This document shows positions 27,701 through 36,786 of a stretch of DNA of 64,000 nt, piece by piece. The DNA lies in the NCBI GenBank assembly GCA_021200565.1, contig JAJQGJ010000002.1:37351-101350 (forward strand), written 5' to 3'. Positions within the stretch are counted from its first letter, which is position 1, and every line of letters begins with the position of its first letter. Under the pieces are notes generated by a model. It did not search any database. It was given only the letters and a program-made list of their open reading frames with translations, and had not been told where the DNA came from. A program made the position numbers and the translations under genes. The DNA comes from Oscillospiraceae bacterium. GTDB taxonomy: Bacteria; Bacillota; Clostridia; Oscillospirales; Ruminococcaceae.

Positions 27701-30166
27701 TTATTTCAATGTAACATAGAATTTACCGGTGCTTCTGTGATGCATAGCATCGTATGTTACTATTTCAAAGCCATTAAGGCTAAAATGTCTTTCCTTCACA
27801 GACTTGAGATCGGTGAATGTCTCACCGTCTATTTTTATCTTGTCGAGCGGAAGCTTCTTGTTTGTGATTACAAACGAGTATTTCTTTCCTACCGCTTTGA
27901 TTTTCAGATTGGGACACCTGCACTCGAGATCAGGTTTATTGCATCTTATCGTCGCTTTCTCCGGAACATACGGCAGGATAACGCTGAGAGGCTGCTTCTT
28001 TATTTCCCTCTTTGAAACCGTTCCCTTATAGCTGCATACTGCCTCAACCTTTTTCCTGCTTGTACATATTCTCTTCTTTGAGAGGTACCCGATAAGAAGG
28101 AATATGATTATAGCCAGTGCAAGTAGTCTCGGCCAGATGAGCTTTAAGATGCTCAGGAAAGTCAGCGGGATAAGTTCGATTTCTCTTGTGCCTGAGCCGG
28201 AGTAGCTGTATTCGCCCAGGGTTCCCTCGCCGCTTATCGTTATGGTGACCGCTCCATTGCTTGTCGCCAAGGGATCTCCCAGGTAGTAGCCGGGAGTGAG
28301 AATCCATGTTCCCACGTCAGTGCCCTTCTCAAGGTCGAGTGATATTCTGCCGTCGGACGAGGCTTTGAGCTCCACTGTGTTCCATAGCTCCCCCGTCAGA
28401 AGCTCATATTCGCCTGTCTGAAGATTCTCAGAATAGACGGTGACTGTCAGCGATTCGGCATCGCTCATGTCATTCAGGTCATAGCTGCCTGAGGGGGCTG
28501 AAATATCTATCTTAAGATGGCTTCCTGCATATTCCTCAACGGTAACCGAGAAATTATCCGAGCCATATGCATACTGGTTGCCTATTTGATATTCAGCGGT
28601 CACCTGGAATGAAATAGTTCCCGGTTCTACACCGCTTATCCTGCCATTTTTCGAATAGGGAGTGAGCACCCACGTGCCGGCTTCCGAGCCCTTTTCCACA
28701 TTCCATGTGATTCCCGAATTATCGGAAACTGTCAGCTCTGTGTTCTCCCACTCTTCCTCGCTGATGACAGAACCGGTTTCGGAATTCAGAGCAGTCACTG
28801 TCACGGTATCGGCATCATCACCCAAGGTTGCAGCGGTGTACGATGCAGATGGAAGATCATAGCTGAATTTAAGCTCTATCGGCTCGGGAAGAACTGTATA
28901 GTTCTTTGTGCTTGTCAGATAGACATTTCCCGGAAGCTCCACAGATGCTGCGATGTTAACGTCTCCCTCAACAAGGGTTACCGTGCCGTTCTGGGCATCT
29001 ATCGTCTGAACCACATCATTATTTGTAACCACAAGCGAGAAAGACACTGCAGAAAGCAGGTCAGACTCAACCTCATCTCCTGTCAAAGGGTCTACAAATG
29101 TGATTTCAACCTCATACTCTCCGGCATAGAGATCATCGCTCGTTTTAACCTCCGTGCCGTTATAGAGCATTCCGACATTGACCGATACGCCAGGGCTGTA
29201 GTAATACTCCACCGTTGTTGCGTTGGCAACCTTTATCGAAAACTCGCCGCTCTCGAAAGGCTCCGTTCCTGAATCGAAGATTGCAACTACTCCCTTGAGG
29301 GACTTGTCCACAATAGCGCTTGAGTAGTTCGTAGGCAGGACATCGCTGTATTTGACGTTTTCAACCGAAGTCGCCGTAATCGTTTCTCCATTCAGAGAAA
29401 GCGAACCGACGGAAACATTATCTCCCTGGGCAAACACGATTATCTGTGTTGTCGGAATGTCGATTTCCAGCGAGACATTATTGCCGGAGGTGTTTATGTA
29501 TTTGCTTGAAAGAACCTGGTGTTCAAAAATCTGGTTGGCAATGCTCGTAACCTTGCTGAGAACTGCGCTGCCATCCTTGGCTTTTTCGGCATAAAGACCG
29601 TTTGCGGTGTCACTTTTCAGCTCTGCGGCATCATCGCCGATTGCGAGATATACAACCTTTATTCCCTGAGCATTATAGCTTTCAAGAGTGCTCTGGACGG
29701 TTTCCGTCGGCGTGCTCTCAAATGCGCCATCAGTAATGACGATAAGCCATTTTTCATAGTCATCATCAGCCTTGATAAGATCATTCGCCGCAGACGTTAC
29801 TGTTTTGAAGGGAGTGGTGCTGTATCTTGAATTCATGTTGTGTATTGTTGAAACTCTGTCGGGGTCGCTTCCGTACACAGTCAGACCCTTTGAGCCCTTT
29901 TCGCTCATCGGGAAGATATTCATGATGTCGTCTTCGCCAAGCATTGCGCAGAATACTTCCATCGCATATTTTGCCTGACTCCAGCGGGTTATCATCGTCC
30001 CATCATCAGAGACCATACTTCCCGAATCATCGTAGACGACATTGATGTATTTGCCCTTCGAGCCCGAGCCGGATGAAGTCGCATTAATCTCATGCGGAAT
30101 CATCCCTGCAAGAAGAACGAAGACAATCGCAAACAGACAAAGCCTTCTGAATCTGACACGTAACAT
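27701..30166 (-). CDS. Secreted, membrane-anchored von Willebrand A protein, first gene of the operon
   Basis: 821 residues from the ATG at 30166, where GAGGAAGGG lies 7 bases upstream. A basic signal peptide is followed by a hydrophobic core (LCLFAIVFVLLAGMI). The vWA domain begins at NVVYDDSGSMVSDDG, an intact MIDAS metal site (D-x-S-x-S near 50), continuing with WLIVITDGAFES, the usual TDG strand. Several extracellular beta-rich, Ser/Thr/Glu-rich domains follow to about 660. One TM helix near 665-690 (LLALAIIIFLLIGYLSKK) leads to a ~115-residue cytoplasmic tail (KAVGKKYSFVITNKKLPLDKI) that could be FHA-like beta sandwich. It would display a ligand-binding domain outside and contact the machine inside. 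It is the promoter-proximal gene. Confidence 0.85.
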   Translation of the reverse strand: MLRVRFRRLCLFAIVFVLLAGMIPHEINATSSGSGSKGKYINVVYDDSGSMVSDDGTMITRWSQAKYAMEVFCAMLGEDDIMNIFPMSEKGSKGLTVYGSDPDRVSTIHNMNSRYSTTPFKTVTSAANDLIKADDDYEKWLIVITDGAFESTPTETVQSTLESYNAQGIKVVYLAIGDDAAELKSDTANGLYAEKAKDGSAVLSKVTSIANQIFEHQVLSSKYINTSGNNVSLEIDIPTTQIIVFAQGDNVSVGSLSLNGETITATSVENVKYSDVLPTNYSSAIVDKSLKGVVAIFDSGTEPFESGEFSIKVANATTVEYYYSPGVSVNVGMLYNGTEVKTSDDLYAGEYEVEITFVDPLTGDEVESDLLSAVSFSLVVTNNDVVQTIDAQNGTVTLVEGDVNIAASVELPGNVYLTSTKNYTVLPEPIELKFSYDLPSASYTAATLGDDADTVTVTALNSETGSVISEEEWENTELTVSDNSGITWNVEKGSEAGTWVLTPYSKNGRISGVEPGTISFQVTAEYQIGNQYAYGSDNFSVTVEEYAGSHLKIDISAPSGSYDLNDMSDAESLTVTVYSENLQTGEYELLTGELWNTVELKASSDGRISLDLEKGTDVGTWILTPGYYLGDPLATSNGAVTITISGEGTLGEYSYSGSGTREIELIPLTFLSILKLIWPRLLALAIIIFLLIGYLSKKRICTSRKKVEAVCSYKGTVSKREIKKQPLSVILPYVPEKATIRCNKPDLECRCPNLKIKAVGKKYSFVITNKKLPLDKIKIDGETFTDLKSVKERHFSLNGFEIVTYDAMHHRSTGKFYVTLK

Positions 30167-30259
30167 AAACGAACCCTTCCTCACTATTTTTACGTTTCAA
30201 CGATAATCAATCGTAAGGTGAAAATAATTACACTCCATGTTATCAAACTTCACGATTTT

Positions 30260-30274
30260 TTCACACTATGTGAA
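30260..30274 (-). promoter_or_regulatory. Perfect palindrome at the transcription start of the tubulin-vWA-FtsK operon
   Basis: TTCACA-N3-TGTGAA, a perfect 6+3+6 inverted repeat. It begins two bases downstream of the -10 element and so covers the predicted start point. This position suits a repressor operator. No regulator gene lies in the operon. Confidence 0.6.
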
Positions 30275-30275
30275 C

Positions 30276-30304
30276 ATAATACCATGGTTTGTAGCTCAAG
30301 TCAA
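30276..30304 (-). promoter_or_regulatory. Promoter of the tubulin-vWA-FtsK operon
   Basis: On the minus strand TTGACT (30299-30304), 17 bp, TATTAT (30276-30281). The leader to the vWA start codon is about 105 nt. No other promoter of this quality was seen before the following seven genes. Confidence 0.75.
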
Positions 30305-30363
30305 GTCTTTTTTCTACAACAAAATCCGATTTATCTTATTTTTCTTTATTCAAGTTGACAGTT

Positions 30364-30408
30364 CGGACTTTTGGCTGAAGGGCGCCTCCAGACATTTCCT
30401 AAAGTCCG
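30364..30408 (-). terminator. Possible terminator of the hsd operon
   Basis: CGGACTTT (30364-30371) pairs with AAAGTCCG (30401-30408), the latter overlapping the end of the YgjP-like gene. The loop is long and no good T-run follows, so this is weak. Confidence 0.35.
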
Positions 30409-31133
30409 GATTCCTCCCACTTATCCAGCACAAGCTTGCGTTCTTTCCAGTCGGGCATCAGCATTGTCAGAAAGCTATAGAACTGTTTTGAGTGGTTAGG
30501 ATGTATGAAATGACAGTACTCATGCATCACAACATATTCGATGCAGTTCCGTGGAACCGCCAGCAAGCGTTTATTCAGCGTGATTATCCCCTTCCGAGGA
30601 AGGCAGGAGCCCCAACGTGTATTCATATTACGGATGCGGAGTGTAGGGTGAGGCACATTGTACTTGCGGAATATAGGATATATTTCCTCTATAATCTCGT
30701 TGAAAGTGCTTGTGCAACGGTCGTCCAAAAACCTGGTCACTATGCGTTCTTTTCTATCCCGGTCAGTGGCGTCCTTCACCTGTAAGTAGATATATACTCC
30801 ATCAGACTGGATCTCATCTCTTTTTCCTTCGGAAACCTTGAGGCGCAGACCTCTCCCCAGGATATAAAACGTCTCTCCGCTTACATACTGCTTTGGATGA
30901 GGTTGATTCTGCATCAGCTCCCGGAACCGCTCCAGAGAAGCCAGTATATATGCTCCCTTGCTTATTACAAACTCGTCCACTACAGAAGCAGGCACACGCT
31001 CGTTTGCGGAAGCATAGACACTGCCGTCTTTTTTTATGCGGAGATTCACATTTTTGACCGGCTTACGCTCTAACTGATAGGTAATTTCATTGCCATCGAA
31101 AATAACCCTTCGCAAGGTTGAAGCTTGTGTCAT
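30399..31133 (-). CDS. YgjP-like metallopeptidase, last gene of the type I restriction operon
   Basis: 244 residues. The sequence has the YgjP/DUF45 (WLM-related zincin) layout: an N-terminal beta-rich region with YQLERKPVKNVNLRIKKDG, then RWGSCLPRKGIITLN, and the zinc site YVVMHEYCHFIHPNHSKQF with HExxH and a third His. Genes of this family are found downstream of hsdR in many type I restriction operons, where the role is not established (a regulatory protease has been proposed). Its ATG overlaps the hsdR stop by 4 bp. Full length, catalytic motif intact. Confidence 0.88.
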   Translation of the reverse strand: MTQASTLRRVIFDGNEITYQLERKPVKNVNLRIKKDGSVYASANERVPASVVDEFVISKGAYILASLERFRELMQNQPHPKQYVSGETFYILGRGLRLKVSEGKRDEIQSDGVYIYLQVKDATDRDRKERIVTRFLDDRCTSTFNEIIEEIYPIFRKYNVPHPTLRIRNMNTRWGSCLPRKGIITLNKRLLAVPRNCIEYVVMHEYCHFIHPNHSKQFYSFLTMLMPDWKERKLVLDKWEESGL

Positions 31134-34100
31134 TTTCCAAATCTCCTCATGCCGATAGTCTTTGAGTTCTCGATAATCTTATCTACAGTATCAAAAGAAA
31201 TCCTGAAACCACGTGTCTTTTCATACCTGTAAAACAGGTCGTCGATTTCCTGTGCAATGCGATTATGGATTGGCTCGCTGTTGGTCCAGTCAACCTGGCT
31301 ATGCGAAACGATAATCCTTTCGATTTCCTCCGAGATTTCGGCAACAAAATCAGGAGTGAGCTGTTCGTCCTCGACATCGTCAAAAATCGCACTCAGGACG
31401 CCATAAAACGCCTGTGCATGGACGTTATTCTTGATTCTGTCAGGGTAGCTGATAGTACATTTTCCGGCACGGTAATCCTCCATGATGGCTTTCATCTTTT
31501 CAAGATACTCAGCCTCTGAAATTACCTGTTCCTTATATAGATCCAGAGCCTCCTTGATCCTTTTCGAAAAGCTGTCGTAGTAAGCAGGGTTTTCATCACG
31601 CTTTTCGCTTATGCTTTTGGACATGCTGCTTCTGATTGCATCAGCCTTTGCACGAAGAGAGCCGAGCTCCTCGAGCTCCTTCTCAAAGCCATCCTTATCC
31701 AGAATATCAATCGGCTTGGTTATCTGCCTTAGTCCTGCAACCGACAGATGCGTATCAAGAAGGTTCTGCATCATCGGCTCATACTCGCTGTTGTCAAGGG
31801 CATCATGATAGCGAATCTTGACACTGCGGCGAACCTTGGAGAAGAAGATAAACGTATCCTGATATTTATTCCTTTCATCCTTTGGCATGGAATTATACGC
31901 CTGCTCAGAGTTCAAAATGATATTAAGCTTGCGCCCGAATTTGGAGAGAAGATCATAAAACTCTCCTCGCTTCTCGTCATCCGAAAGGGAAACCTCAACC
32001 GCTTCGGAATCGGTTATATCTCTGACTGATCTAAAGAGCTCCATCAGGCTGGAATAGGCGTCTCTTAACTCTCCGATGGCTGACATTATATCAAGCGCCA
32101 CGCACTTCAGATCTCCGCCCTCGAAGTTCTCCAAGCCTGCACCACTGTACATGTCCACGGCGGTATCTATCTTCTCAATCAATCCCCGATAATCCACAAT
32201 CAAGCCATATTCCTTGCCGTCATACAGACGATTCGTGCGTGCGATAGCCTGGAGCAGCGCATGCTCCTTGAGCTCCTTGTCGATATACATAACCTGACAT
32301 ACGGGCGCATCGAAGCCGGTGAGAAGCTTGCTGCAAACGATAAGTATGTCAATTTCGTCGTCACAGAATTTATTCTTTACAGCTTCCTCATACTTGTCGG
32401 CATTGCCATATTGCTTCATCATCCTGTTCCAATAGGAAATTACAAGGTCATCGGCTCCCTCATCGGCATCGTCAACTCCCTCTCGAATATCTGGTGGCGA
32501 GATGACGACAGCACAGCTGAGATCTCCGAATTTCTCGAAGCATTCGAGATAGCGAATTGCATCCCTCTTATAGTTGGTGGCAAGCATAGCCTTGAGCCCT
32601 GTGCCCTTGTAGCCCTCTGTGAAATGCTCATTGATGTCAAGTGCTATGCGCTTGATTCTGGCATCGGTTGAGGTCAGGCGGCTTATGCTGCTCCATTTCC
32701 TGCGCAGATCCTCCTTCTGAGGCTCGGTAAGCCTTTTTGTAATCTGCCTGAACCACAGGTCTATATTCTCCTCATCCACCTTCTGATCGACAAATCTGCC
32801 CTCATAGTAGAGCGGCACTATTGTGCCATCATCTACACCATCCTTGATGGTATATTTATGGATGAGTCCGCCGAACTTGGTCATTGTGTTCTTTTCGCTC
32901 TTCATCAAGGGAGTGCCTGTGAAGCCGATATAGCAGGCGTTCGGGAAGACGCTTCTCATCCTTGTTGCCATCAGACCATAGTTAGAGCGGTGGCTCTCAT
33001 CCACGAGCACAAACACATCACGTGACAGGTTCTTTTCTTCCCTTTGCTCGACTGTATTGAACTTATTGATAATACTTGTGACGACATCCGCCTTATCGCT
33101 GTTTATAAGCTTCACGAGGTGTTGTCCGCTTGTCGCTCTTGCCGGAGTGAGGCTTGTATGCGCAAAGGTTGCTGTAATCTGGCTGTCAAGCTCCTTTCTG
33201 TCGGTCACGATTATTACTTTAGGATGGCAGGAAGCGAGCTCCATGAGGATATATTTTGCCAGTATAACCATAGTAAGGCTCTTGCCGCTGCCCTGCGTAT
33301 GCCAGATAACGCCGCCACGGCGGTTGCCGCTTTCATCATTCTGCGAGATGGTCTTCATTATCTCCTTCACAGCGAAATACTGCTGATAGCGGCAGATTTT
33401 CTTGACATTGGCATCAAAGAGTACGAAATACCGGATAAGCTCATACACTCTTTCCGGGCTGAGAAGAGAAACGATATTCTCATCCTGCGTGGTTGTTTCA
33501 CGGTCATGAATCAGTGAGCCGAGTCGTTCCTGCAGCCAGTCGGCATCCTGCTCACGCCACACGCTCCAGAACTTCTTTGGCGTGCCTGCCGTTGCATATC
33601 TGACCTCTGTCCTGTTTGTTGCCATTACAATCTGCGCATACTTGAAGAGCTGTGGGATATAGTCATCCTGCTGATTTCTTATCATCTGCTCAACAGCCTG
33701 CTCGACTCTCACCTGGGGAGCCTTGCACTCAATGACAGCGAACGGGATACCATTTATAAAGAGCACAATATCAGGGCGGGCATTACGCTCCTTGTCCCAG
33801 CTCTCAACAGAGAACTCCTCTGTCACATGGAACAGGTTATTTTCCGGCTTATCCCAGTCGATATACTTCATGTTGAAGCTCAGCATCTTGCCGTCGCCCA
33901 CAGTTTCGAGATAGCTCCTTCCGAGGAGCAAAGCATCATAGATTTTTTCGCCTGCACTGCCGAGCCCTTCCGCCAGAGGCACATCAAGGTCCTCCATTGC
34001 ACGCTCGATATTGGCGCTAGAGAACTCGTTCTCCACTCCCGCATAGGTATACCGGTTAATTTTTCTCAGCTGTCCCCGGAGCACATCCCGAAGCAGCACA

Positions 34101-34222
34101 TTATACCGGTTCCCTCTCTGCATAGAGCAGTCCTCAGGAGAGATATAGGTATACCCCATAGCCTCAAGCAATTCAATCGCCGGCTGCTTGCTGATTTTAG
34201 TTTCCGAATAAATTTCGTTCAT
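31130..34222 (-). CDS. hsdR: Type I restriction enzyme, HsdR endonuclease/translocase (system 1)
   Basis: 1030 residues, normal for HsdR. The N-terminal nuclease core ARPDIVLFING then FAVIECKAP (about 153-170) gives the D...ExK residues. The SF2 motor starts near 310 with HTQGSGKSLTM (Walker A), then FVLVDESHRSNYG (Walker B) and GFTGTPL (motif III). Motif VI-like QAIARTNRLYDGK lies near 690. The protein translocates DNA towards the HsdS-bound site and cuts at a distance, in complex with HsdM and HsdS. It overlaps hsdS and the YgjP-like gene by 4 bp each. Confidence 0.95.
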   Translation of the reverse strand: MNEIYSETKISKQPAIELLEAMGYTYISPEDCSMQRGNRYNVLLRDVLRGQLRKINRYTYAGVENEFSSANIERAMEDLDVPLAEGLGSAGEKIYDALLLGRSYLETVGDGKMLSFNMKYIDWDKPENNLFHVTEEFSVESWDKERNARPDIVLFINGIPFAVIECKAPQVRVEQAVEQMIRNQQDDYIPQLFKYAQIVMATNRTEVRYATAGTPKKFWSVWREQDADWLQERLGSLIHDRETTTQDENIVSLLSPERVYELIRYFVLFDANVKKICRYQQYFAVKEIMKTISQNDESGNRRGGVIWHTQGSGKSLTMVILAKYILMELASCHPKVIIVTDRKELDSQITATFAHTSLTPARATSGQHLVKLINSDKADVVTSIINKFNTVEQREEKNLSRDVFVLVDESHRSNYGLMATRMRSVFPNACYIGFTGTPLMKSEKNTMTKFGGLIHKYTIKDGVDDGTIVPLYYEGRFVDQKVDEENIDLWFRQITKRLTEPQKEDLRRKWSSISRLTSTDARIKRIALDINEHFTEGYKGTGLKAMLATNYKRDAIRYLECFEKFGDLSCAVVISPPDIREGVDDADEGADDLVISYWNRMMKQYGNADKYEEAVKNKFCDDEIDILIVCSKLLTGFDAPVCQVMYIDKELKEHALLQAIARTNRLYDGKEYGLIVDYRGLIEKIDTAVDMYSGAGLENFEGGDLKCVALDIMSAIGELRDAYSSLMELFRSVRDITDSEAVEVSLSDDEKRGEFYDLLSKFGRKLNIILNSEQAYNSMPKDERNKYQDTFIFFSKVRRSVKIRYHDALDNSEYEPMMQNLLDTHLSVAGLRQITKPIDILDKDGFEKELEELGSLRAKADAIRSSMSKSISEKRDENPAYYDSFSKRIKEALDLYKEQVISEAEYLEKMKAIMEDYRAGKCTISYPDRIKNNVHAQAFYGVLSAIFDDVEDEQLTPDFVAEISEEIERIIVSHSQVDWTNSEPIHNRIAQEIDDLFYRYEKTRGFRISFDTVDKIIENSKTIGMRRFGK

Positions 34223-35448
34223 ACCTCCGACTCCTTTCCCTCATCAACTCTGACAATCCCCATCAACAACACCTGCATCAACCCCTTCTTCAACCTCTTC
34301 ATCTCATCAAGCTTATGCTGATGGAGGGAGATAAGCTCATCAAGAGTAGCAAAGAAAGTGCCGATTTGTTGTTGCTCGTGTAAACTCGGTACCAGAACAT
34401 CTACATCATTTATTGTTGTTTTAGAAAGGCTCGGGACACCAGTTGATTCGTCTTTCTTCTTCCAATCTACGTTTTGGAAAATATCGAAGACAAAGTTCAA
34501 GTCAAATTTGTTCCTTGGAACGGCATAAAATAGAGTATCTACTGTCCAAAATGGTGCTTTCAGGATATAAGGCTTGTCAATCGTTCCTTTTCTGCCTATT
34601 CCTATTGCGTCCTCTGTATACGAAAGTGCCTCATTGACACTAAGCATATATCCGCCTGTTCCGTAAACGGGGATTTCGCCTTCTTGAAGGTGCTTGTAAT
34701 CCATGCCGCCTCTGACATCTACAACTTCCCCTAACTTCCTCTGTTCCCAATCACCAGTAAACCCCGGAAACCTCACTTCGGGTACATCAGAGCCGTTTTT
34801 GGGGAACATCTTGTCTAAGCAGGCTTTCTTAAGCCTTTTTAGCTCGTCAAGCTTTGATTGCTGCAGGGCAATCAGTTGGTCTTGAGTGGTGAAGATCTCA
34901 GCTATTTTTTTGCGCTCACTAAGAGATGGCAACGGAAGTGAAAAGTTCATAAAGTCAGAAAAGTGAACTCTTTGCTTTTCAACAAGCGAGCCTGTAGAAA
35001 CCTTGTTGTAGTACGTAATCATAGCATCACAGGTCAGGAAGTTGTCCATAAATGCTAAATCACTATCATGGACTGTAGTAAAAATATCGTAGTATCCGGA
35101 AACAGCAACAGGAAAGCTTCCTTTATGTCGTGCAACTGCACCAAAACGTATATTCATGGGATTATAAGCATAATCATTGGGTCTTACAATCTTGTATGCA
35201 TTATTTTTCTTGACAAGATAGCTTCTCTCGTATTTCTCTGTTTTTGCTGTAATCCCGTCTTCGATGGTAAGACTATAAAGCGGGTATTGCGTCAGGTCGT
35301 CCGTGTAATCGCTGGTACTTGTAAATAGGGTACTGAATAGCGTGTCTTCCCACTCTGCAGGGACAATACCTATTTTCCCTTTTCTGTACCCCTCCGGCAC
35401 TGTTCCGCTCTGAATCTCTGAGATTCTTTGTTTGATTTCTGGGGTCAT
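34219..35448 (-). CDS. hsdS: Type I restriction enzyme, HsdS specificity subunit (system 1)
   Basis: 409 residues with the usual two target-recognition domains, each followed by a helical spacer: LPLPSLSERKKIAEIF ... LDELKRLKKACLDKMFP (about 170-215) and VPSLHEQQQIGTFFATLDEL ... LDEMKRLKKGLMQVL (about 345-395). These near-identical spacers set the distance between the two half-sites and can serve as recombination points for swapping target domains. The second TRD starts at WEQRKLGEVVDVRGG. Target sequence cannot be read from the protein. It lies 12 bp after the HEPN gene and overlaps hsdR by 4 bp. Confidence 0.93.
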   Translation of the reverse strand: MTPEIKQRISEIQSGTVPEGYRKGKIGIVPAEWEDTLFSTLFTSTSDYTDDLTQYPLYSLTIEDGITAKTEKYERSYLVKKNNAYKIVRPNDYAYNPMNIRFGAVARHKGSFPVAVSGYYDIFTTVHDSDLAFMDNFLTCDAMITYYNKVSTGSLVEKQRVHFSDFMNFSLPLPSLSERKKIAEIFTTQDQLIALQQSKLDELKRLKKACLDKMFPKNGSDVPEVRFPGFTGDWEQRKLGEVVDVRGGMDYKHLQEGEIPVYGTGGYMLSVNEALSYTEDAIGIGRKGTIDKPYILKAPFWTVDTLFYAVPRNKFDLNFVFDIFQNVDWKKKDESTGVPSLSKTTINDVDVLVPSLHEQQQIGTFFATLDELISLHQHKLDEMKRLKKGLMQVLLMGIVRVDEGKESEV

Positions 35449-35460
35449 AATATCACCATC

Positions 35461-36045
35461 CTATGCATTAATCTGTCTAAGCCAATCTCTGATGTTGAGT
35501 CCTACTCTTGAAATGTCGTACTCATCAAGCACGCCACTATGCATAATAACATTTCTAGACTTCTCAATGTTATCGAAAATTCCCCTTACCCAATCCTGAG
35601 AATCAACATACGATTCAAATAGTTTCCAGTTTTCCGAGGACAGCATAATTTTTGCTAAATCTCCAAATTCAAGATATGACATCATAGCATCTCCTCGGCT
35701 AACATGCCATCTGACCTTAGCTTCCTCCGCCTTCCGAGATTCAGCTTTAGTTCTAATACTAGATTGCACCCCTTTTGCCCACCAATCATTTTTATAGTGT
35801 TCAAGGAGAACTGAATATACAAACTCCCGAGTTGCGTTTTCAAAAGCAGTTATTGTGGCAAACACAGTCAACATTGCTTTCGACTGTTCCATGTATTTAG
35901 GGTCAATTTCATCAAAGTGAAGTTTTTTAGCTAATTCTTCAGAGAAAAAAGCTTCTTCAGTTGCATACTTTTTTCGACCAGCTCCGTCTAAGGCTTCCTC
36001 AGCTAGTATTCCGCGAAAAACAAACGAATACAAATCCTTACTCAT
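35461..36045 (-). CDS. HEPN-domain protein (Swt1-like) inserted in the type I operon
   Basis: 194 residues, all helical. Near the C-terminus IEKSRNVIMHSG carries the HEPN signature R-x4-H, with an upstream helix WVRGIFDNIEK, matching the Swt1-type HEPN group. HEPN proteins are commonly RNases and act as toxins or abortive-infection effectors. The ATG follows GAGG with 7-base spacing and lies 9 bp after the DUF5343 gene. Sitting between hsdM and hsdS, it probably forms an accessory pair with DUF5343: a fail-safe triggered if restriction is blocked (inference). Confidence 0.78.
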   Translation of the reverse strand: MSKDLYSFVFRGILAEEALDGAGRKKYATEEAFFSEELAKKLHFDEIDPKYMEQSKAMLTVFATITAFENATREFVYSVLLEHYKNDWWAKGVQSSIRTKAESRKAEEAKVRWHVSRGDAMMSYLEFGDLAKIMLSSENWKLFESYVDSQDWVRGIFDNIEKSRNVIMHSGVLDEYDISRVGLNIRDWLRQINA

Positions 36046-36054
36046 AGAAGTGCC

Positions 36055-36690
36055 TCATTTCAGTGAGATGTGTTTTGCTAAGCTTGCAAATAAAGCATCA
36101 TATACCGCCTGATCCCGCGTTGCTGGAAGATGAATATGAATATCATAATTCAAATCAAGCTCCGCCATTCTGGTAACAGGAGGTTGCTTTTCTGGTACAT
36201 TTTCTTGACCATCATGTTCAATCGTGTCAAAGCCTCTCGCTTGATCATCAGAAGCAGTGGCATCCGTCCACTCAGCATAACTGCATAACGCTAAAAACGT
36301 CTTCGCCATCTGTACAATCGTATTTGAAGACTTTGAACCATTTGTCAGTGTTTTAAACTTGCCTTCTACATCTGCTTGTGTCATATTGTAAGCGGAGACG
36401 TTAAGATTAAATAAATCAACGTATGCTTCCTTCACTCCGATAGCTACCATTTTTTTGGAATTACTTTGATCCAGGAATTTGAAATACCTTTCAGTAGGAA
36501 CTCCGCTTTCATCTATAAACCCAATAGATTTTAATACATTTACAAATAACCTGTCCGTTGAACTCGTAAATCCTAAATCCGCAAAAAACTTTTGAGTAAA
36601 CTTATCCGGGGCTCTCGCCGTTAACAAAGTATCAAAATATTGAGGGATTTTACCGTAACCGCCGGTCATATAACTTGTAGGTAATGACAT
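36055..36690 (-). CDS. DUF5343-family protein inserted in the type I operon
   Basis: 211 residues. The N-terminus SYMTGGYGKIPQYFDTLLTA and the helical core FFADLGFTSSTDRLFVNVLKSIGFID match DUF5343, a winged-helix-like domain whose proteins accompany restriction and HEPN genes. The middle is a second helical unit and the C-terminus (LDLNYDIHIHLPATRDQAVYDALF) is a short alpha-beta segment. A ribosome binding site AAAGGA precedes the ATG. DNA binding and control of the HEPN partner is a reasonable guess, not shown by the sequence. Confidence 0.75.
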   Translation of the reverse strand: MSLPTSYMTGGYGKIPQYFDTLLTARAPDKFTQKFFADLGFTSSTDRLFVNVLKSIGFIDESGVPTERYFKFLDQSNSKKMVAIGVKEAYVDLFNLNVSAYNMTQADVEGKFKTLTNGSKSSNTIVQMAKTFLALCSYAEWTDATASDDQARGFDTIEHDGQENVPEKQPPVTRMAELDLNYDIHIHLPATRDQAVYDALFASLAKHISLK

Positions 36691-36786
36691 TTTAATATTT
36701 CCTTTCTGCTATTTTAACTTGACTTATGCGATTTTACTATTTAAGTAATATTAATATTTTATTTATTATGGCATATTTCTATTCGG

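Noticed and set aside
28750..28760. CTCCCACTC, similar to the attachment core
   Set aside because: Mismatched and inside the vWA protein coding sequence; no other sign of a boundary.
35347..35355. TTCCCACTC, part of the island attachment sequence
   Set aside because: Only 9 of 12 bases match and it encodes Glu-Trp-Glu inside an intact hsdS; chance.
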